Shown here one piece after another: positions 43,008 through 52,218 of a DNA stretch of 64,000 bases (position 1 is the first letter of the stretch; every line of letters starts with the position of its first letter). The translations under genes were made by a program, and so were the position numbers. This stretch comes from Spirochaetales bacterium (lineage in GTDB: Bacteria; Spirochaetota; Spirochaetia; DAHUYW01): assembly GCA_027306915.1 (NCBI GenBank), contig DAHUYW010000021.1:1-64000 (forward strand), written 5' to 3'. The notes under the pieces were generated by a model that was not told the origin of the DNA, made no database searches, and was given only the letters and a program-made list of their open reading frames with translations.

Positions 43008-45782
43008 TTGAAATTGAAGCTATCTTGGTTCAGGCTTTCCGCTCTCTTTCTCCTTTCCATCACGCTTCTCGCCTACGAGCTCGGAATCATGCGTCTTTTT
43101 GCCGTGGGAAGCTGGGACAACTTCGGCTCCATGGTCATCTCCATCTGTCTTCTCGGCTTCGGGCTTGCCGGCACGCTCCTCACTCTCATCCAGAAGCGGG
43201 TCCTCGCCAATCCTGACAAGTGGCTCTTCATCACAGCGTTCCTCATGAGCCCGAGCATGGCCCTCTCGCAAATCCTCGGCCAGCAGGTGCCCTTCAACCC
43301 GGTCCTCATCGTCTCCGATTCCACGCAGCTCTGGTGGATCGCCGCGTACTACGTTATCTACGCCATTCCCTTCTTTTTTGGGGCGCTCTTCATCGGCGTG
43401 ATCTTCATGGCCCTCTCGAGCAGGATCCATCAGCTTTACTTCTGGAACATGCTCGGCTCCGGCGTCGGCGGCTTCGTAATTCTCTTGTTGATGTTTCTGC
43501 TGCCGCCCGCAAAGCTCATCCTACCGCTCCTCGCCCTCGCGTCGCTTACGGCGCTCTTCTTCGCGGTGAGCTGGAACGGTAGTCGGGGCGACTTCTCGCT
43601 CGGCATGGGGAAGGTTGCCCTTACCCTGGTGCTCTTCGCCGTCTCTTTCGGCGCCGTAGAGCTCTGGGGAAAGATCAACGTCTCCGATTTCAAGCCGATC
43701 AGCTACGCCCGACGCTTTCCCGATGTGAAAGAGGTCTATCATCACTACAGCCCCACCGGAGACATGTACGTCTACGACAGCTCCTACTTCCACTTTGCGC
43801 CGGGCCTGAGCGACAACGCCTCGCTCAACCTCGCGTCCATGCCCAAGGATGCCTTCATGGGGCTGTACATCGACGGCAATGGCCCGATCGGGGTGATGCG
43901 GAAGCTCACGCACGGCGAGGAGAGGTACATCAACTATCTGCCGATGTCGGCCCCCTACCTTCTCCTTCACGACCCGAAGGTCCTCCTCCTCAAGCTCGGC
44001 GGGGCGATCGGTGTCTTCACTGCGCTCTACCACGGCGCGCGCGAGGTGGACGTGGTAGAGCCGAACCCCGACCTGATTCACATGCTCAAGGATGTCCCCG
44101 TCTTCAAGCGCTTCACCGGCAACATCCTCTCCGATCCTCGAGTGCACGTCATAAACACCGAGCCGCGCGCCTACACCGCCTCCACCACGAAGCGCTACGG
44201 TCTGGTCGAGATCAGCCTCATCGACTCGGTCGGTCTCTCGCAGGCCGGCGGCTACCCGATCAACGAGGACTACGTCTACACGGTTCAGGGGATAGACGAT
44301 TACCTGAAGAGTCTGAACAAGGACGGTATCCTCTCGATCACGGTGTGGAACACGGTGGATCCGCCTCAGAATGTGCCGAAGCTGCTCTCGACGGTCGTTG
44401 AAGCCCTGAAGCGCCAAGGGGTGAGCGATCCGCAGAAGCGCATCTTCACCTTCGATCTCCTGCTCTCGACGGCGACGATTCTCGTCAAGAACTCCGACTT
44501 CACGCCGACCGACATCGCGCGACTTCGCGATTTTTGCGACCGGATGTCCTTCAATGTGGACTACTATCCCGGGATGCCGAATCCGCCGGGAAAGAACTTC
44601 GATCAAATCCTCGCCGGCTACCAGCGCCTCTACGGCATCAGGACGGGCGCGGCGCAGGGAGGTGGAGCCGCCGCACCTGCGGCCGCACCGGTCAATACCG
44701 GCAACCTCGCACAGATGCTTGCGGACAACGCGCAGGCGGCGGGAACGCAGCCGCCTTCGTCGCCTACCGCGCGTCGCGGGGCGGTGTCTCCCGCCGGGGG
44801 GAGCCGCGCGATACCCGCGGGTGGAAACGACCTCATCAGCCCACCATCGGCGCCGGCGACTCGCGACCTCTCCAAGCTCAGCACCGAGGATCTTGCGCAG
44901 GCGCTCCTCCCGAGCGACCTTTATCACTTCTCGCTCGAATGGCTTCTCCACGGAAAGGCGCAGGAGCTCTACAAAAAGTACATCTTCGACATACGGCCCG
45001 CGACCGACAATCGCCCCTACTACACGACCTATCTAAAGCTCTCCAATATCGGAGCGATGGTCCGCCACATCGGGCAGATACCGGAGGTCTGGGGACAGCT
45101 TCTTCTGTTCGGGACGCTTCTTCAGTCGATTCTTTTTGGCCTTCTCATCATCATCATTCCGGTCGCCGGCGGCTGGCGGGCAATCTTCCGACGGCGTCGC
45201 GGCACTCTCGGCGTCATCCTCTACTACGGGGCGCTCGGTCTCGGCTACATGATGGCCGAGATCTACCTCATGCAGCGCTTCAACTTCTATCTTGCGGACC
45301 CGATCTATTCGAGCTCGATCGTGCTCACGACGATGCTCATCGCCTCCGGGATAGGCGCGATAGTGAGCAACCGCTTCCCCCTGTCCCGTTCGCTGCGCGT
45401 GTGGATCGCCGCTTTCGGGATCGCGCTCTTCATGCTTTTCTACATCTTCGGGCTTTCGCCCCTGCTCAATGCAACCCTCGGCCTGCCGCTCGTAGTGAAG
45501 ATCCTGTTCTCGGTTGTCTTTATCGCGCCCGCGGCCTTCTGCCTCGGCATTCCCTTTCCGACCGGCCTCGACAGCCTCTCGACAAACCGCAAGAGCCTCC
45601 TGCCGTGGGCATGGGGCATGAATGGTGCGCTTTCGGTCACCGGGTCGGTGCTTACACGGATCGTCTCGATCTCCACCGGCTTCGTGGTGGTCCTCGTGTG
45701 CGTGATCGCGATCTACCTCATCGTTGCGCTGGTCTTCAAGACAAACGAGATCGCCGACGAGGTCGAGGCTCCGGTGCGATAG
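43008..45782 (+). CDS. Membrane-embedded spermidine synthase-like protein
   Basis: A 924-residue protein. About seven N-terminal membrane helices begin LSWFRLSALFLLSITLLAYELGIMRLF. A soluble Rossmann-like spermidine-synthase domain follows, with LLLKLGGAIGVFTALYHGAREVDVVEPN at about 325-352. A low-complexity Ala/Gly/Pro insert (about 545-640) and about six C-terminal membrane helices come next. The aminopropyltransferase catalytic Asp region is poorly kept (VEISLIDSVG), so polyamine synthesis is doubtful. The start is a TTG with GAGGA upstream. The conserved-looking pairing with a PCMT-like protein suggests a shared membrane process. Confidence 0.72.
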   Translation: MKLKLSWFRLSALFLLSITLLAYELGIMRLFAVGSWDNFGSMVISICLLGFGLAGTLLTLIQKRVLANPDKWLFITAFLMSPSMALSQILGQQVPFNPVLIVSDSTQLWWIAAYYVIYAIPFFFGALFIGVIFMALSSRIHQLYFWNMLGSGVGGFVILLLMFLLPPAKLILPLLALASLTALFFAVSWNGSRGDFSLGMGKVALTLVLFAVSFGAVELWGKINVSDFKPISYARRFPDVKEVYHHYSPTGDMYVYDSSYFHFAPGLSDNASLNLASMPKDAFMGLYIDGNGPIGVMRKLTHGEERYINYLPMSAPYLLLHDPKVLLLKLGGAIGVFTALYHGAREVDVVEPNPDLIHMLKDVPVFKRFTGNILSDPRVHVINTEPRAYTASTTKRYGLVEISLIDSVGLSQAGGYPINEDYVYTVQGIDDYLKSLNKDGILSITVWNTVDPPQNVPKLLSTVVEALKRQGVSDPQKRIFTFDLLLSTATILVKNSDFTPTDIARLRDFCDRMSFNVDYYPGMPNPPGKNFDQILAGYQRLYGIRTGAAQGGGAAAPAAAPVNTGNLAQMLADNAQAAGTQPPSSPTARRGAVSPAGGSRAIPAGGNDLISPPSAPATRDLSKLSTEDLAQALLPSDLYHFSLEWLLHGKAQELYKKYIFDIRPATDNRPYYTTYLKLSNIGAMVRHIGQIPEVWGQLLLFGTLLQSILFGLLIIIIPVAGGWRAIFRRRRGTLGVILYYGALGLGYMMAEIYLMQRFNFYLADPIYSSSIVLTTMLIASGIGAIVSNRFPLSRSLRVWIAAFGIALFMLFYIFGLSPLLNATLGLPLVVKILFSVVFIAPAAFCLGIPFPTGLDSLSTNRKSLLPWAWGMNGALSVTGSVLTRIVSISTGFVVVLVCVIAIYLIVALVFKTNEIADEVEAPVR

Positions 45783-45784
45783 AC

Positions 45785-45813
45785 TTGACGGAGATGGATG
45801 CCCGGGATTGAAT
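45785..45813 (+). promoter_or_regulatory. Possible promoter of the sulfite-oxidase-like gene
   Basis: TTGACG (45785-45790), 17 bases, TTGAAT (45808-45813), about 40 bases before the ATG, which has AAGGA at spacing nine. Confidence 0.4.
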
Positions 45814-45853
45814 CCGCACAAGCTCGGCAACGGGCATGTAAGGAAGTCTTGGA

Positions 45854-46900
45854 ATGGATAAGACTCTAAGAATTATGACCGAAGATCCGCTTAACGCGGA
45901 GACCGACCCAGCATTCCTTCGTTCATGGATCACCCCGAACGCGAAGTTCTTCAGCCGAAATCAGAGCCGGATGTTGACCGAGCCGGTCTCGCTCGACGAC
46001 TGGCGGCTGACGATCGAAGGAGAGGTGAAGGAACCGATCGGCCTCACCTACGGTGACCTGCTGCGCCTGCCGAAGACCACCGTCGCAAACACGGTCGAGT
46101 GCTCCGGCAACGGCCGGGCGCTCCTCAAGACCAAGGCTCGAGGCAACCCGTGGACCGTCGGCGGGGTCGGGAATGCCGTGTGGGGCGGTGTATGGCTCGG
46201 CGATCTGCTACGCCGGGCAGGACTGATCGAGAGCTCGCGCCACGTCGCGTTCGAAGGGATCGATGATCCGAGCGGCCGCGCGACGGTGAAATTCATCCGA
46301 AGCATTCCTATCGACAAGGCCCTCTCTTCGACCTTGCTTGCCTACGAGATGAACGGCGATCCGCTTCCTCCCGAGCACGGCTATCCCCTGCGCGGGCTGC
46401 CTCTCGGGTGGACCGGCGCGAGCTGCGTGAAGTGGCTGACCCGCATCACCGTGATCGACAAGCCGTACGCCGGCCATTTCATGGACGCAGTTTACCGAGT
46501 CTTTCAAGAGGGCCAGCGCTCCACCGACGGGACCGTGGTGACGAACATGGTCATGAAGGCCATCATCACCCAACCCCTCCCGAACGAGGAGCTCGATGGT
46601 AGGCCCGTGACGATCCTTGGCTTCGCCTACGGAGGAAAGCATCCGGTTGCGGCGATCGATGTCTCCGTGGACGGGGGCGCGACCTGGGCTCCCGCCGAGA
46701 TGATCGGTCCCAACGAGCGCTACGCCTGGCGGCAGTGGCGCTACCTCTGGACTCCCGAACGGGCGGGCGACTACAGGGTGATGGCCCGGGCTATCGATGC
46801 CGAGGGCAACCTCCAGCCTATGACTGCCTCCTGGAACGTGCTCGGGTACGGAAACAACGGCGTCGAGGAGCACTCCATCACCGTCCGCGCGGTGAAGTAG
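45854..46900 (+). CDS. Sulfite oxidase-fold molybdopterin oxidoreductase
   Basis: The 348-residue protein has the catalytic sulfite-oxidase domain. The molybdenum-binding Cys is C83 in TVECSGNGR, with GGVGNAVWGGVWLGDLL and GYPLRGLPLGWTGASCVKWL in cofactor-binding positions. A C-terminal Ig-like dimerisation domain (about 225-345, FAYGGKHPVAAIDVSVDGGATW) follows. No heme domain and no Tat or Sec signal is visible, so it appears cytoplasmic, unlike most SorA or MsrP enzymes. Electron partner and substrate are unknown; sulfite or a sulfoxide is possible. Confidence 0.85.
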   Translation: MDKTLRIMTEDPLNAETDPAFLRSWITPNAKFFSRNQSRMLTEPVSLDDWRLTIEGEVKEPIGLTYGDLLRLPKTTVANTVECSGNGRALLKTKARGNPWTVGGVGNAVWGGVWLGDLLRRAGLIESSRHVAFEGIDDPSGRATVKFIRSIPIDKALSSTLLAYEMNGDPLPPEHGYPLRGLPLGWTGASCVKWLTRITVIDKPYAGHFMDAVYRVFQEGQRSTDGTVVTNMVMKAIITQPLPNEELDGRPVTILGFAYGGKHPVAAIDVSVDGGATWAPAEMIGPNERYAWRQWRYLWTPERAGDYRVMARAIDAEGNLQPMTASWNVLGYGNNGVEEHSITVRAVK

Positions 46901-47001
46901 CACGGCAGGCGCCTATCTCGCCTATCGCCTCGAGGTTCGTGTTCCTCTCGCGCAAGCTGCATTACGGGTGGATGGTCTCGGTCGCGCGTCGCAAGCTCCC
47001 C

Positions 47002-47030
47002 TTGAAGAGCGCCGTCAAAATGTGGACAAT
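47002..47030 (+). promoter_or_regulatory. Leaderless-type promoter of the MFS gene
   Basis: TTGAAG (47002-47007), 17 bases, GACAAT (47025-47030), then seven bases to the ATG at 47038. Confidence 0.45.
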
Positions 47031-47037
47031 CCGCTCA

Positions 47038-48297
47038 ATGCGCCAAAGCGACGTGAGCGACTCTAGCGGTACGGTCGACCTGCGACGGAACATCCCCATC
47101 TTCCTCGTGGACGCGGTCGGATGGAATCTCGGACAGAGCTTTCTCTCTCCCCAGACCATTCTGCCCCTGTTCATTGCCCTTCTCTCGAAGTCCAATCTCC
47201 TCATCGGGTTGATCGTAGCAGTGCAGAGCGTCGGTCAGCTCGTCCCGCAGCTCTTCGCGGCGAACTTCGCTGAGCATTTGCCGAGGAAGCGCGGATACGT
47301 CGTCGCGGTGGGAGTGCTCCTTGAGCGTGCTCCCTATCTGGTCCTCGCGCTCGCCCTCGTCTGGCTGCGGGCGCCGGCGCTCCTCTTGGCCCTCTTTTTC
47401 GCGGCCTGGGCGATCGCCAACTTCGGCACCGGAATAAACACCCCTCCTTTTTGGGCCCTTTATGCGAAGGGCATGCCCGCGGAGCGTCGAGGTCGGGTTT
47501 CGGGGATCGGTACCTCGGTCGGCACCCTCCTTGCGGTCGGAGGAGCCTTTCTTGCCACGTTCATCCTGGATCGAATCGCCGGCCTCGCGGCCTTCACCTG
47601 GATCTTCGCCATCGGGTTCGTGATTCTCCTCGTCTCGGTCATTCCCCTCGGCTTCCTCGACGAACCGATGGAAGAGACCCCGGAGACCCGCAGGCATTTA
47701 GGCTCTTACCTTCGCGACATCCTTGCGATTCTCGACTCGAATCGCGCCTTCGCTCGCTATGTCGTGGTCCAGTCGACGATCCAGCTTGCGGCTGCGGCAA
47801 TCCCCTTCATCACCAGCTACGCGGTCCTTCGGCTCGGAGCGACCGAAGGGAACGTGGGGCTGTTCACGGCAATTCTCATGGCCGCAACCGCCGCAGGGAG
47901 CCTCCTTCTCGGATGGATTGCGGACTCAAGGGGTTATCGGAGGGTCCTCGTGGTCGGCTCGGCGCTCGCGCTTCTGCTCTTCGGGCTGTTGATCCCCTCG
48001 CCTTCCCTGAATCTCGTGTACCTTGCCTTTTTCCTGTCGGGACTGGTCACAAGCGCGGTCTATCTCGGCAACAACATGGCGATGGAGTTCTGCAAGCCGG
48101 CGAAGGCGGCAACCTACGCGGCGATTGTCTTCACCGCCGGGGCTCCGATGCGAATCGTGGGTCCCCTCGTGCTCGGCGTCGTTGCGGACGCCGTCGGCAT
48201 GCCGTTGGTCTTTGCCCTGGTAGCCGCATCGGCGCTCATCGCCTTCTATCTCTCTCTCTTCCGTTTGCGGGAGCCGCGGACGACTCGCATCCCTTGA
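47038..48297 (+). CDS. Major facilitator superfamily transporter
   Basis: The 419-residue inner-membrane carrier has about 12 hydrophobic segments. An MFS-like loop lies after TM2 (NFAEHLPRKRGYVVAVG), and a charged central loop is at about 190-215. No substrate signature is recognised. Reading frames that open further upstream run into the sulfite-oxidase gene. The ATG at 47038 is chosen because TTGAAG-17-GACAAT ends seven bases before it. An in-frame ATG at 47020 is possible. Confidence 0.78.
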   Translation: MRQSDVSDSSGTVDLRRNIPIFLVDAVGWNLGQSFLSPQTILPLFIALLSKSNLLIGLIVAVQSVGQLVPQLFAANFAEHLPRKRGYVVAVGVLLERAPYLVLALALVWLRAPALLLALFFAAWAIANFGTGINTPPFWALYAKGMPAERRGRVSGIGTSVGTLLAVGGAFLATFILDRIAGLAAFTWIFAIGFVILLVSVIPLGFLDEPMEETPETRRHLGSYLRDILAILDSNRAFARYVVVQSTIQLAAAAIPFITSYAVLRLGATEGNVGLFTAILMAATAAGSLLLGWIADSRGYRRVLVVGSALALLLFGLLIPSPSLNLVYLAFFLSGLVTSAVYLGNNMAMEFCKPAKAATYAAIVFTAGAPMRIVGPLVLGVVADAVGMPLVFALVAASALIAFYLSLFRLREPRTTRIP

Positions 48298-48322
48298 CAG
48301 GGGTTCCCGCGCGGATTACACC
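48294..48322 (+). promoter_or_regulatory. Promoter upstream of the CCP/CPKC protein gene
   Basis: TTGACA (48294-48299) overlaps the MFS stop codon; after 17 bases comes TACACC (48317-48322). The leader to the start codon is about 105 bases. Confidence 0.5.
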
Positions 48323-48432
48323 TGCAATCATCACCCGATACATGAAGGAGCCCGTCATGAACGCTCGCCTGAGCGCCGAATTCCGGGGTCCGCTCATCCA
48401 CGTGGCTCCGTCGCCAAGGGAGGAATTGCGCT

Positions 48433-48933
48433 ATGGAAACTCTCGAGAGCTCGGAGAACGAAGTCGTGTGTTGCCCCAGGTTCGATCCCGCCCCCTGGGA
48501 GGATCGAATGCATCGCTGGAACGAAAAGCGATTTGTGGTAGATTCCATCCCCCAATTCTTGCACATGCCGCTGCCGTGGATGCTCCGCCGGTTGGTCGCG
48601 CGGCTGTGGGGGAAGGCGACGGAGCAAGGCGCAGCGCCGCCCCTCTCGGACTTTCTGATGCTCGCCAATGACCCTTCGCCCTGGAAGTCCGACATCTACA
48701 TCGCCGTCGACAAGGAGGTCGAAGGCGTCCGAAACACGACTCTTTCGGGAAGCTTCTTCAGCAAGGTATTCGACGGCCCCTATTCGGCAGTGCCGAAGTA
48801 CGTCAGCCAGGTCAACCAGGCGCTTGCCGCGAAAGGCACCAAGGCCCGCAACTACTATTTCTACTTTACCACCTGCCCGAAGTGCGCCAAGAAGTACGGT
48901 CACAACTATATCGTAGCCTTCGCCGAGACCTGA
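48433..48933 (+). CDS. Conserved protein with CCP and CPKC motifs, often labelled hydrolase
   Basis: The 166-residue soluble protein begins with VVCCPRFDPAPWEDR and ends with the motif TTCPKCAKKYGHNYIVAF. Between them is a segment SDIYIAVDKEV. I recall a family found in anaerobes with the same CCP and CPKC blocks that databases label hydrolase without evidence. The four Cys could bind a metal. The ATG has AGGGAGG at a usable distance. It follows the MFS gene with its own promoter. Function unknown. Confidence 0.65.
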   Translation: METLESSENEVVCCPRFDPAPWEDRMHRWNEKRFVVDSIPQFLHMPLPWMLRRLVARLWGKATEQGAAPPLSDFLMLANDPSPWKSDIYIAVDKEVEGVRNTTLSGSFFSKVFDGPYSAVPKYVSQVNQALAAKGTKARNYYFYFTTCPKCAKKYGHNYIVAFAET

Positions 48934-49021
48934 AGCGCACGAAGCTTGCCGCGCCTCGGACGCGCGAAGGGAATGATCGCGTGTGCACCGCTTCCGGCCC
49001 TTGCGGACCGGCGAAACAGGC

Positions 49022-49051
49022 TTGCCGCCCTGTGCGCGGAGGTGGCATAAT
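49022..49051 (+). promoter_or_regulatory. Possible promoter of the araA operon
   Basis: TTGCCG (49022-49027), 18 bases, CATAAT (49046-49051), about 57 bases before the araA transcription-coupled start region. Confidence 0.4.
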
Positions 49052-49114
49052 GGGCCCCGTCTGATATGGACCGGAAGATAAGATATTGAACGCTTGAGGC
49101 AAGGAGGCTTCGAA

Positions 49115-50608
49115 ATGAAGAGTCTAGAGCAGTACGAGGTGTGGTTTGCAACGGGAAGCCAGGATCTGTACGGGGAGAGCACGCTGAAGCAGGTCGCGGA
49201 GCACTCGACCGCTATCGCAAAGGGGCTGAACGAGTCCGCCCATATTCCGGTGCGGGTCGTCTACAAGCCCGTCCTGACAAATCCGGATGCGATTCGAAAG
49301 CTCTGTCTCGAGGCGAACGCACAGGAGAGCTGCGTGGGCCTCATCACCTGGATGCACACCTTTTCGCCGGCGAAGATGTGGATTGCCGGGCTGCGTGCGC
49401 TTCAGAAGCCCTTCGTTCACCTGCACACCCAGTACAATCGCGATATCCCCTGGGCGACCATCGACATGGATTTCATGAACCTCAACCAGTCGGCGCACGG
49501 CGACCGAGAGTTCGGGTTCATGGTCTCGCGCCTGCGCATCGAGCGAACCGTCGTCGTCGGGCACTGGCAGGATGAGAGCGTGCAGGCTCGTCTCGGGGTG
49601 TGGAGCCGCGCCGCGTGCGGTTGGAACGAGAGCAGGCACCTGAAGGTTGCCCGCTTCGCCGACAACATGCGGGAGGTCGCGGTGACCGAAGGCGACAAGG
49701 TCGAGGCGCAGGTGCAGCTCGGATATTCGGTGAACGGCTACGGAGTCGGAGACCTCGTGCAGCACGTCGACGGGGTGAGCGACGCAGAGGTGGAGCGGCT
49801 CATGAAGCAGTACGAGGAGCAATACACCCTCGCCGCAGAGCTTCGAAACGGAGGCGCCATGCGGAAGTCGCTGAAGGATGCGGCCCGCATCGAGCTCGGC
49901 ATGAGGAGCTTCCTCGACGAGGGAGGATTCAAGGCCTTCACCACCAACTTCCAGGTGCTTTACGGGCTTCCTCAGCTTCCGGGCATCGCGGTCCAGCGGC
50001 TCATGGCGGACGGCTACGGCTTCGGCGGCGAGGGCGACTGGAAAACCGCAGCCCTGGTGCGCACGATGAAGGTGATGAGTGCCGGCCTGGATGGGGGCAC
50101 CTCTTTCATGGAGGACTACACCTACCACCTCGATCCGAAGGGCATGAAAGTGCTCGGCGCGCACATGCTCGAAGTATGTCCCTCCATCGCCGACGGGAAG
50201 CCCCGCGCGGAGATCCATCCCCTTTCCATCGGCGGCAAGGCCGATCCCGTGCGCCTCGTCTTCAATGTGGCGAAGGGACCGGCTGTCAACGCCACGCTCG
50301 TCGACATGGGGGATCGCTTCCGCATGATCGTGAACGAGGTGGACGTAGTTCCGCCCGACGCCCCCCTTCCAAAGCTTCCAGTCGCACAGGCGGTCTGGAT
50401 TCCGCGTCCGAGCCTCCCGATCGCGGCGGCGGCCTGGATTCTCGCGGGAGGCGCCCACCACACCGGTTTCAGCAAGGTGTTGACCTCCGATCACCTTCAG
50501 GACTTCGCCGAGATGGCGAACATCGAGTACCTCCGGATCGGCGCCGGCACCGAGATCTCGGAGATTAAGAAGGAGCTCCGCTGGAACGAAGCGTACTACA
50601 GTCGGTGA
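49115..50608 (+). CDS. araA: L-arabinose isomerase
   Basis: The 497-residue enzyme interconverts L-arabinose and L-ribulose. It matches AraA along its length: [15 protein letters not shown] at the N-terminus, [42 protein letters not shown], and the C-terminal GAHHTGFS. Metal ligands (two Glu, two His) are in the expected places. The ATG at 49115 has AAGGAGG. The next gene (GH13) overlaps the stop by four bases. Ribulokinase and epimerase genes are not in the window, so the rest of the pathway is elsewhere. Confidence 0.95.
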   Translation: MKSLEQYEVWFATGSQDLYGESTLKQVAEHSTAIAKGLNESAHIPVRVVYKPVLTNPDAIRKLCLEANAQESCVGLITWMHTFSPAKMWIAGLRALQKPFVHLHTQYNRDIPWATIDMDFMNLNQSAHGDREFGFMVSRLRIERTVVVGHWQDESVQARLGVWSRAACGWNESRHLKVARFADNMREVAVTEGDKVEAQVQLGYSVNGYGVGDLVQHVDGVSDAEVERLMKQYEEQYTLAAELRNGGAMRKSLKDAARIELGMRSFLDEGGFKAFTTNFQVLYGLPQLPGIAVQRLMADGYGFGGEGDWKTAALVRTMKVMSAGLDGGTSFMEDYTYHLDPKGMKVLGAHMLEVCPSIADGKPRAEIHPLSIGGKADPVRLVFNVAKGPAVNATLVDMGDRFRMIVNEVDVVPPDAPLPKLPVAQAVWIPRPSLPIAAAAWILAGGAHHTGFSKVLTSDHLQDFAEMANIEYLRIGAGTEISEIKKELRWNEAYYSR

Positions 50609-52218
50609 GCGAGATCGACTGGTGGAAGCGGGGGGTGATCTATCAGATCTACCCCCGCAGCTTCGCTGACTCAAACGGTGATGGGGTCGGCGACCTACCC
50701 GGAATCACCGGGAAGCTCGACTACCTCGCCGATCTCGGAGTCGACGCGGTCTGGCTTTCTCCTATCTACCCGTCGCCGATGGCCGACTTCGGCTATGACA
50801 CGAGCGATTACTGCGGGATTGATCCGGTCTTCGGTACCCTTGCCGATTTCGACCGCTTCGTGGGCGAGGCACGTCGACGTCGTATCCGTGTGATCATGGA
50901 TCTCGTCCTCAACCACACCTCGGATCGCCATCGGTGGTTCCTGGAATCCCGCTCTTCGCGCGACAATCAAAAGCGGGAATGGTATATCTGGCGCGACGGC
51001 CGTGGGGGACGGCCGCCGAACAACTGGATGGCCTCCTTCGGCGGGCGCGCCTGGGAATGGGACGGACGGACGGGGCAGTACTACCTTCACTCCTTCATGC
51101 GCGAGCAGCCCGACGTGAACTGGAGGAATGCGGAGCTGAAGGAGGCAATGTTTGCCGCGGTCCGCTTCTGGCTCGACCGTGGGGTCGACGGCTTTCGCCT
51201 CGACGTCATCAACTGGCTCATCAAAGACGAGATGCTTCGCAGCAATCCCTTCGGTTTTGGGCCCACGCCGCGTCCCTACGATCTCCAGAAGCATCTCTTC
51301 GACCGTAACCGCCCGGAGACGCACCCGATCATCCGCGAGCTTCGCGCGCTCGTTGATTCCGCCGGGGAGAGAATGCTGGTCGGGGAGGTCTACTCCGAGC
51401 CGCCGGGGGATCCCGCCCTCTCGGCGAGCTACCTCGGGCAAGGGGACGAGCTGCATCTCGCCTTCGACTTCTCGCTTCTTTTCTCGAAATGGAGCGCCGC
51501 CCGCTTCTTTCGGAGTGTCGAGAGGTGGATGGATGCGCTCGGAGGCCGGGGCTGGCCCTGTCACGTCCTTTCGAATCACGATCAGCCGCGGAGCGCAGGC
51601 CGTCTGGCGCGCGGTCGCAGCTCGGAGGCTGACGCGCGAGCGCGCGTCGCCGCCATGCTTCTCCTTACCCTTCGCGGCACGCCCTTTCTTTACTACGGCG
51701 AGGAGCTGGGATTGAGAGACGGCCGCATCCGGCGGAGCGAGATCGTCGACCCTATCGGGAAGCGATACTGGCCGCTCAACCGAGGGAGGGACGCCGAGCG
51801 CACCCCGATGCCCTGGAGCGACGACGAAAACGCAGGCTTCACCTCCGGCCGCCCATGGCTGCCGGTCGATCCCGAGCACCGGAAGTCGAACGTCGAGCTT
51901 CAGGCCAGCGACCCTGCCTCGCTCCTCAACTTCTACAAGCGCCTCATCGCACTGCGGCGGGAGCGGCGGGCGCTCACCGCGGGGGAATGGATCCCCGCGG
52001 CGACGGGAAAGCGTGGGGTAATCGCCTACTACCGTGTGGCGGGCGACGAGCGGCTTTTCGTGGCGCTCAGCTTCGTGCGCTCGCCTCGAAAGATTGCCTT
52101 GGAGGCTCCCGGGGATTGGCGCGTGCTCTGCTCCTCCCGCCGTGCGGTGGGGGAAGCGCTGGCAGGCTCGGCCCTGTCACTCGGGCCCTACGAGGCGACG
52201 ATTTGGGAGGGCCGATGA
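50605..52218 (+). CDS. GH13 alpha-glucosidase / oligo-1,6-glucosidase-like
   Basis: The 537-residue cytoplasmic glycosidase has the GH13 barrel motifs: [17 protein letters not shown] (nucleophile Asp about 198), VGEVY (acid/base Glu about 258) and SNHDQPR (transition-state Asp about 327). The [14 protein letters not shown] and YYWRDGRGG-type blocks fit subfamilies acting on short alpha-glucosides such as isomaltose, maltose or sucrose. The start is a GTG overlapping the araA TGA; the stop overlaps the AcuI-like start (ATGA). No secretion signal. Confidence 0.9.
   Translation: MSEIDWWKRGVIYQIYPRSFADSNGDGVGDLPGITGKLDYLADLGVDAVWLSPIYPSPMADFGYDTSDYCGIDPVFGTLADFDRFVGEARRRRIRVIMDLVLNHTSDRHRWFLESRSSRDNQKREWYIWRDGRGGRPPNNWMASFGGRAWEWDGRTGQYYLHSFMREQPDVNWRNAELKEAMFAAVRFWLDRGVDGFRLDVINWLIKDEMLRSNPFGFGPTPRPYDLQKHLFDRNRPETHPIIRELRALVDSAGERMLVGEVYSEPPGDPALSASYLGQGDELHLAFDFSLLFSKWSAARFFRSVERWMDALGGRGWPCHVLSNHDQPRSAGRLARGRSSEADARARVAAMLLLTLRGTPFLYYGEELGLRDGRIRRSEIVDPIGKRYWPLNRGRDAERTPMPWSDDENAGFTSGRPWLPVDPEHRKSNVELQASDPASLLNFYKRLIALRRERRALTAGEWIPAATGKRGVIAYYRVAGDERLFVALSFVRSPRKIALEAPGDWRVLCSSRRAVGEALAGSALSLGPYEATIWEGR

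Noticed and set aside
43521..44951. A 476-codon minus-strand open frame opposite the spermidine-synthase-like gene.
   Set aside because: Arg/Glu/Val-rich shadow translation without recognisable domain or ribosome site.
48358..48671. A plus-strand frame with an AAGGAG-led ATG (48358) before and overlapping the CCP/CPKC gene.
   Set aside because: The translation looks non-protein-like and overlaps a gene with conserved motifs in another frame; at most the site might affect leader translation.
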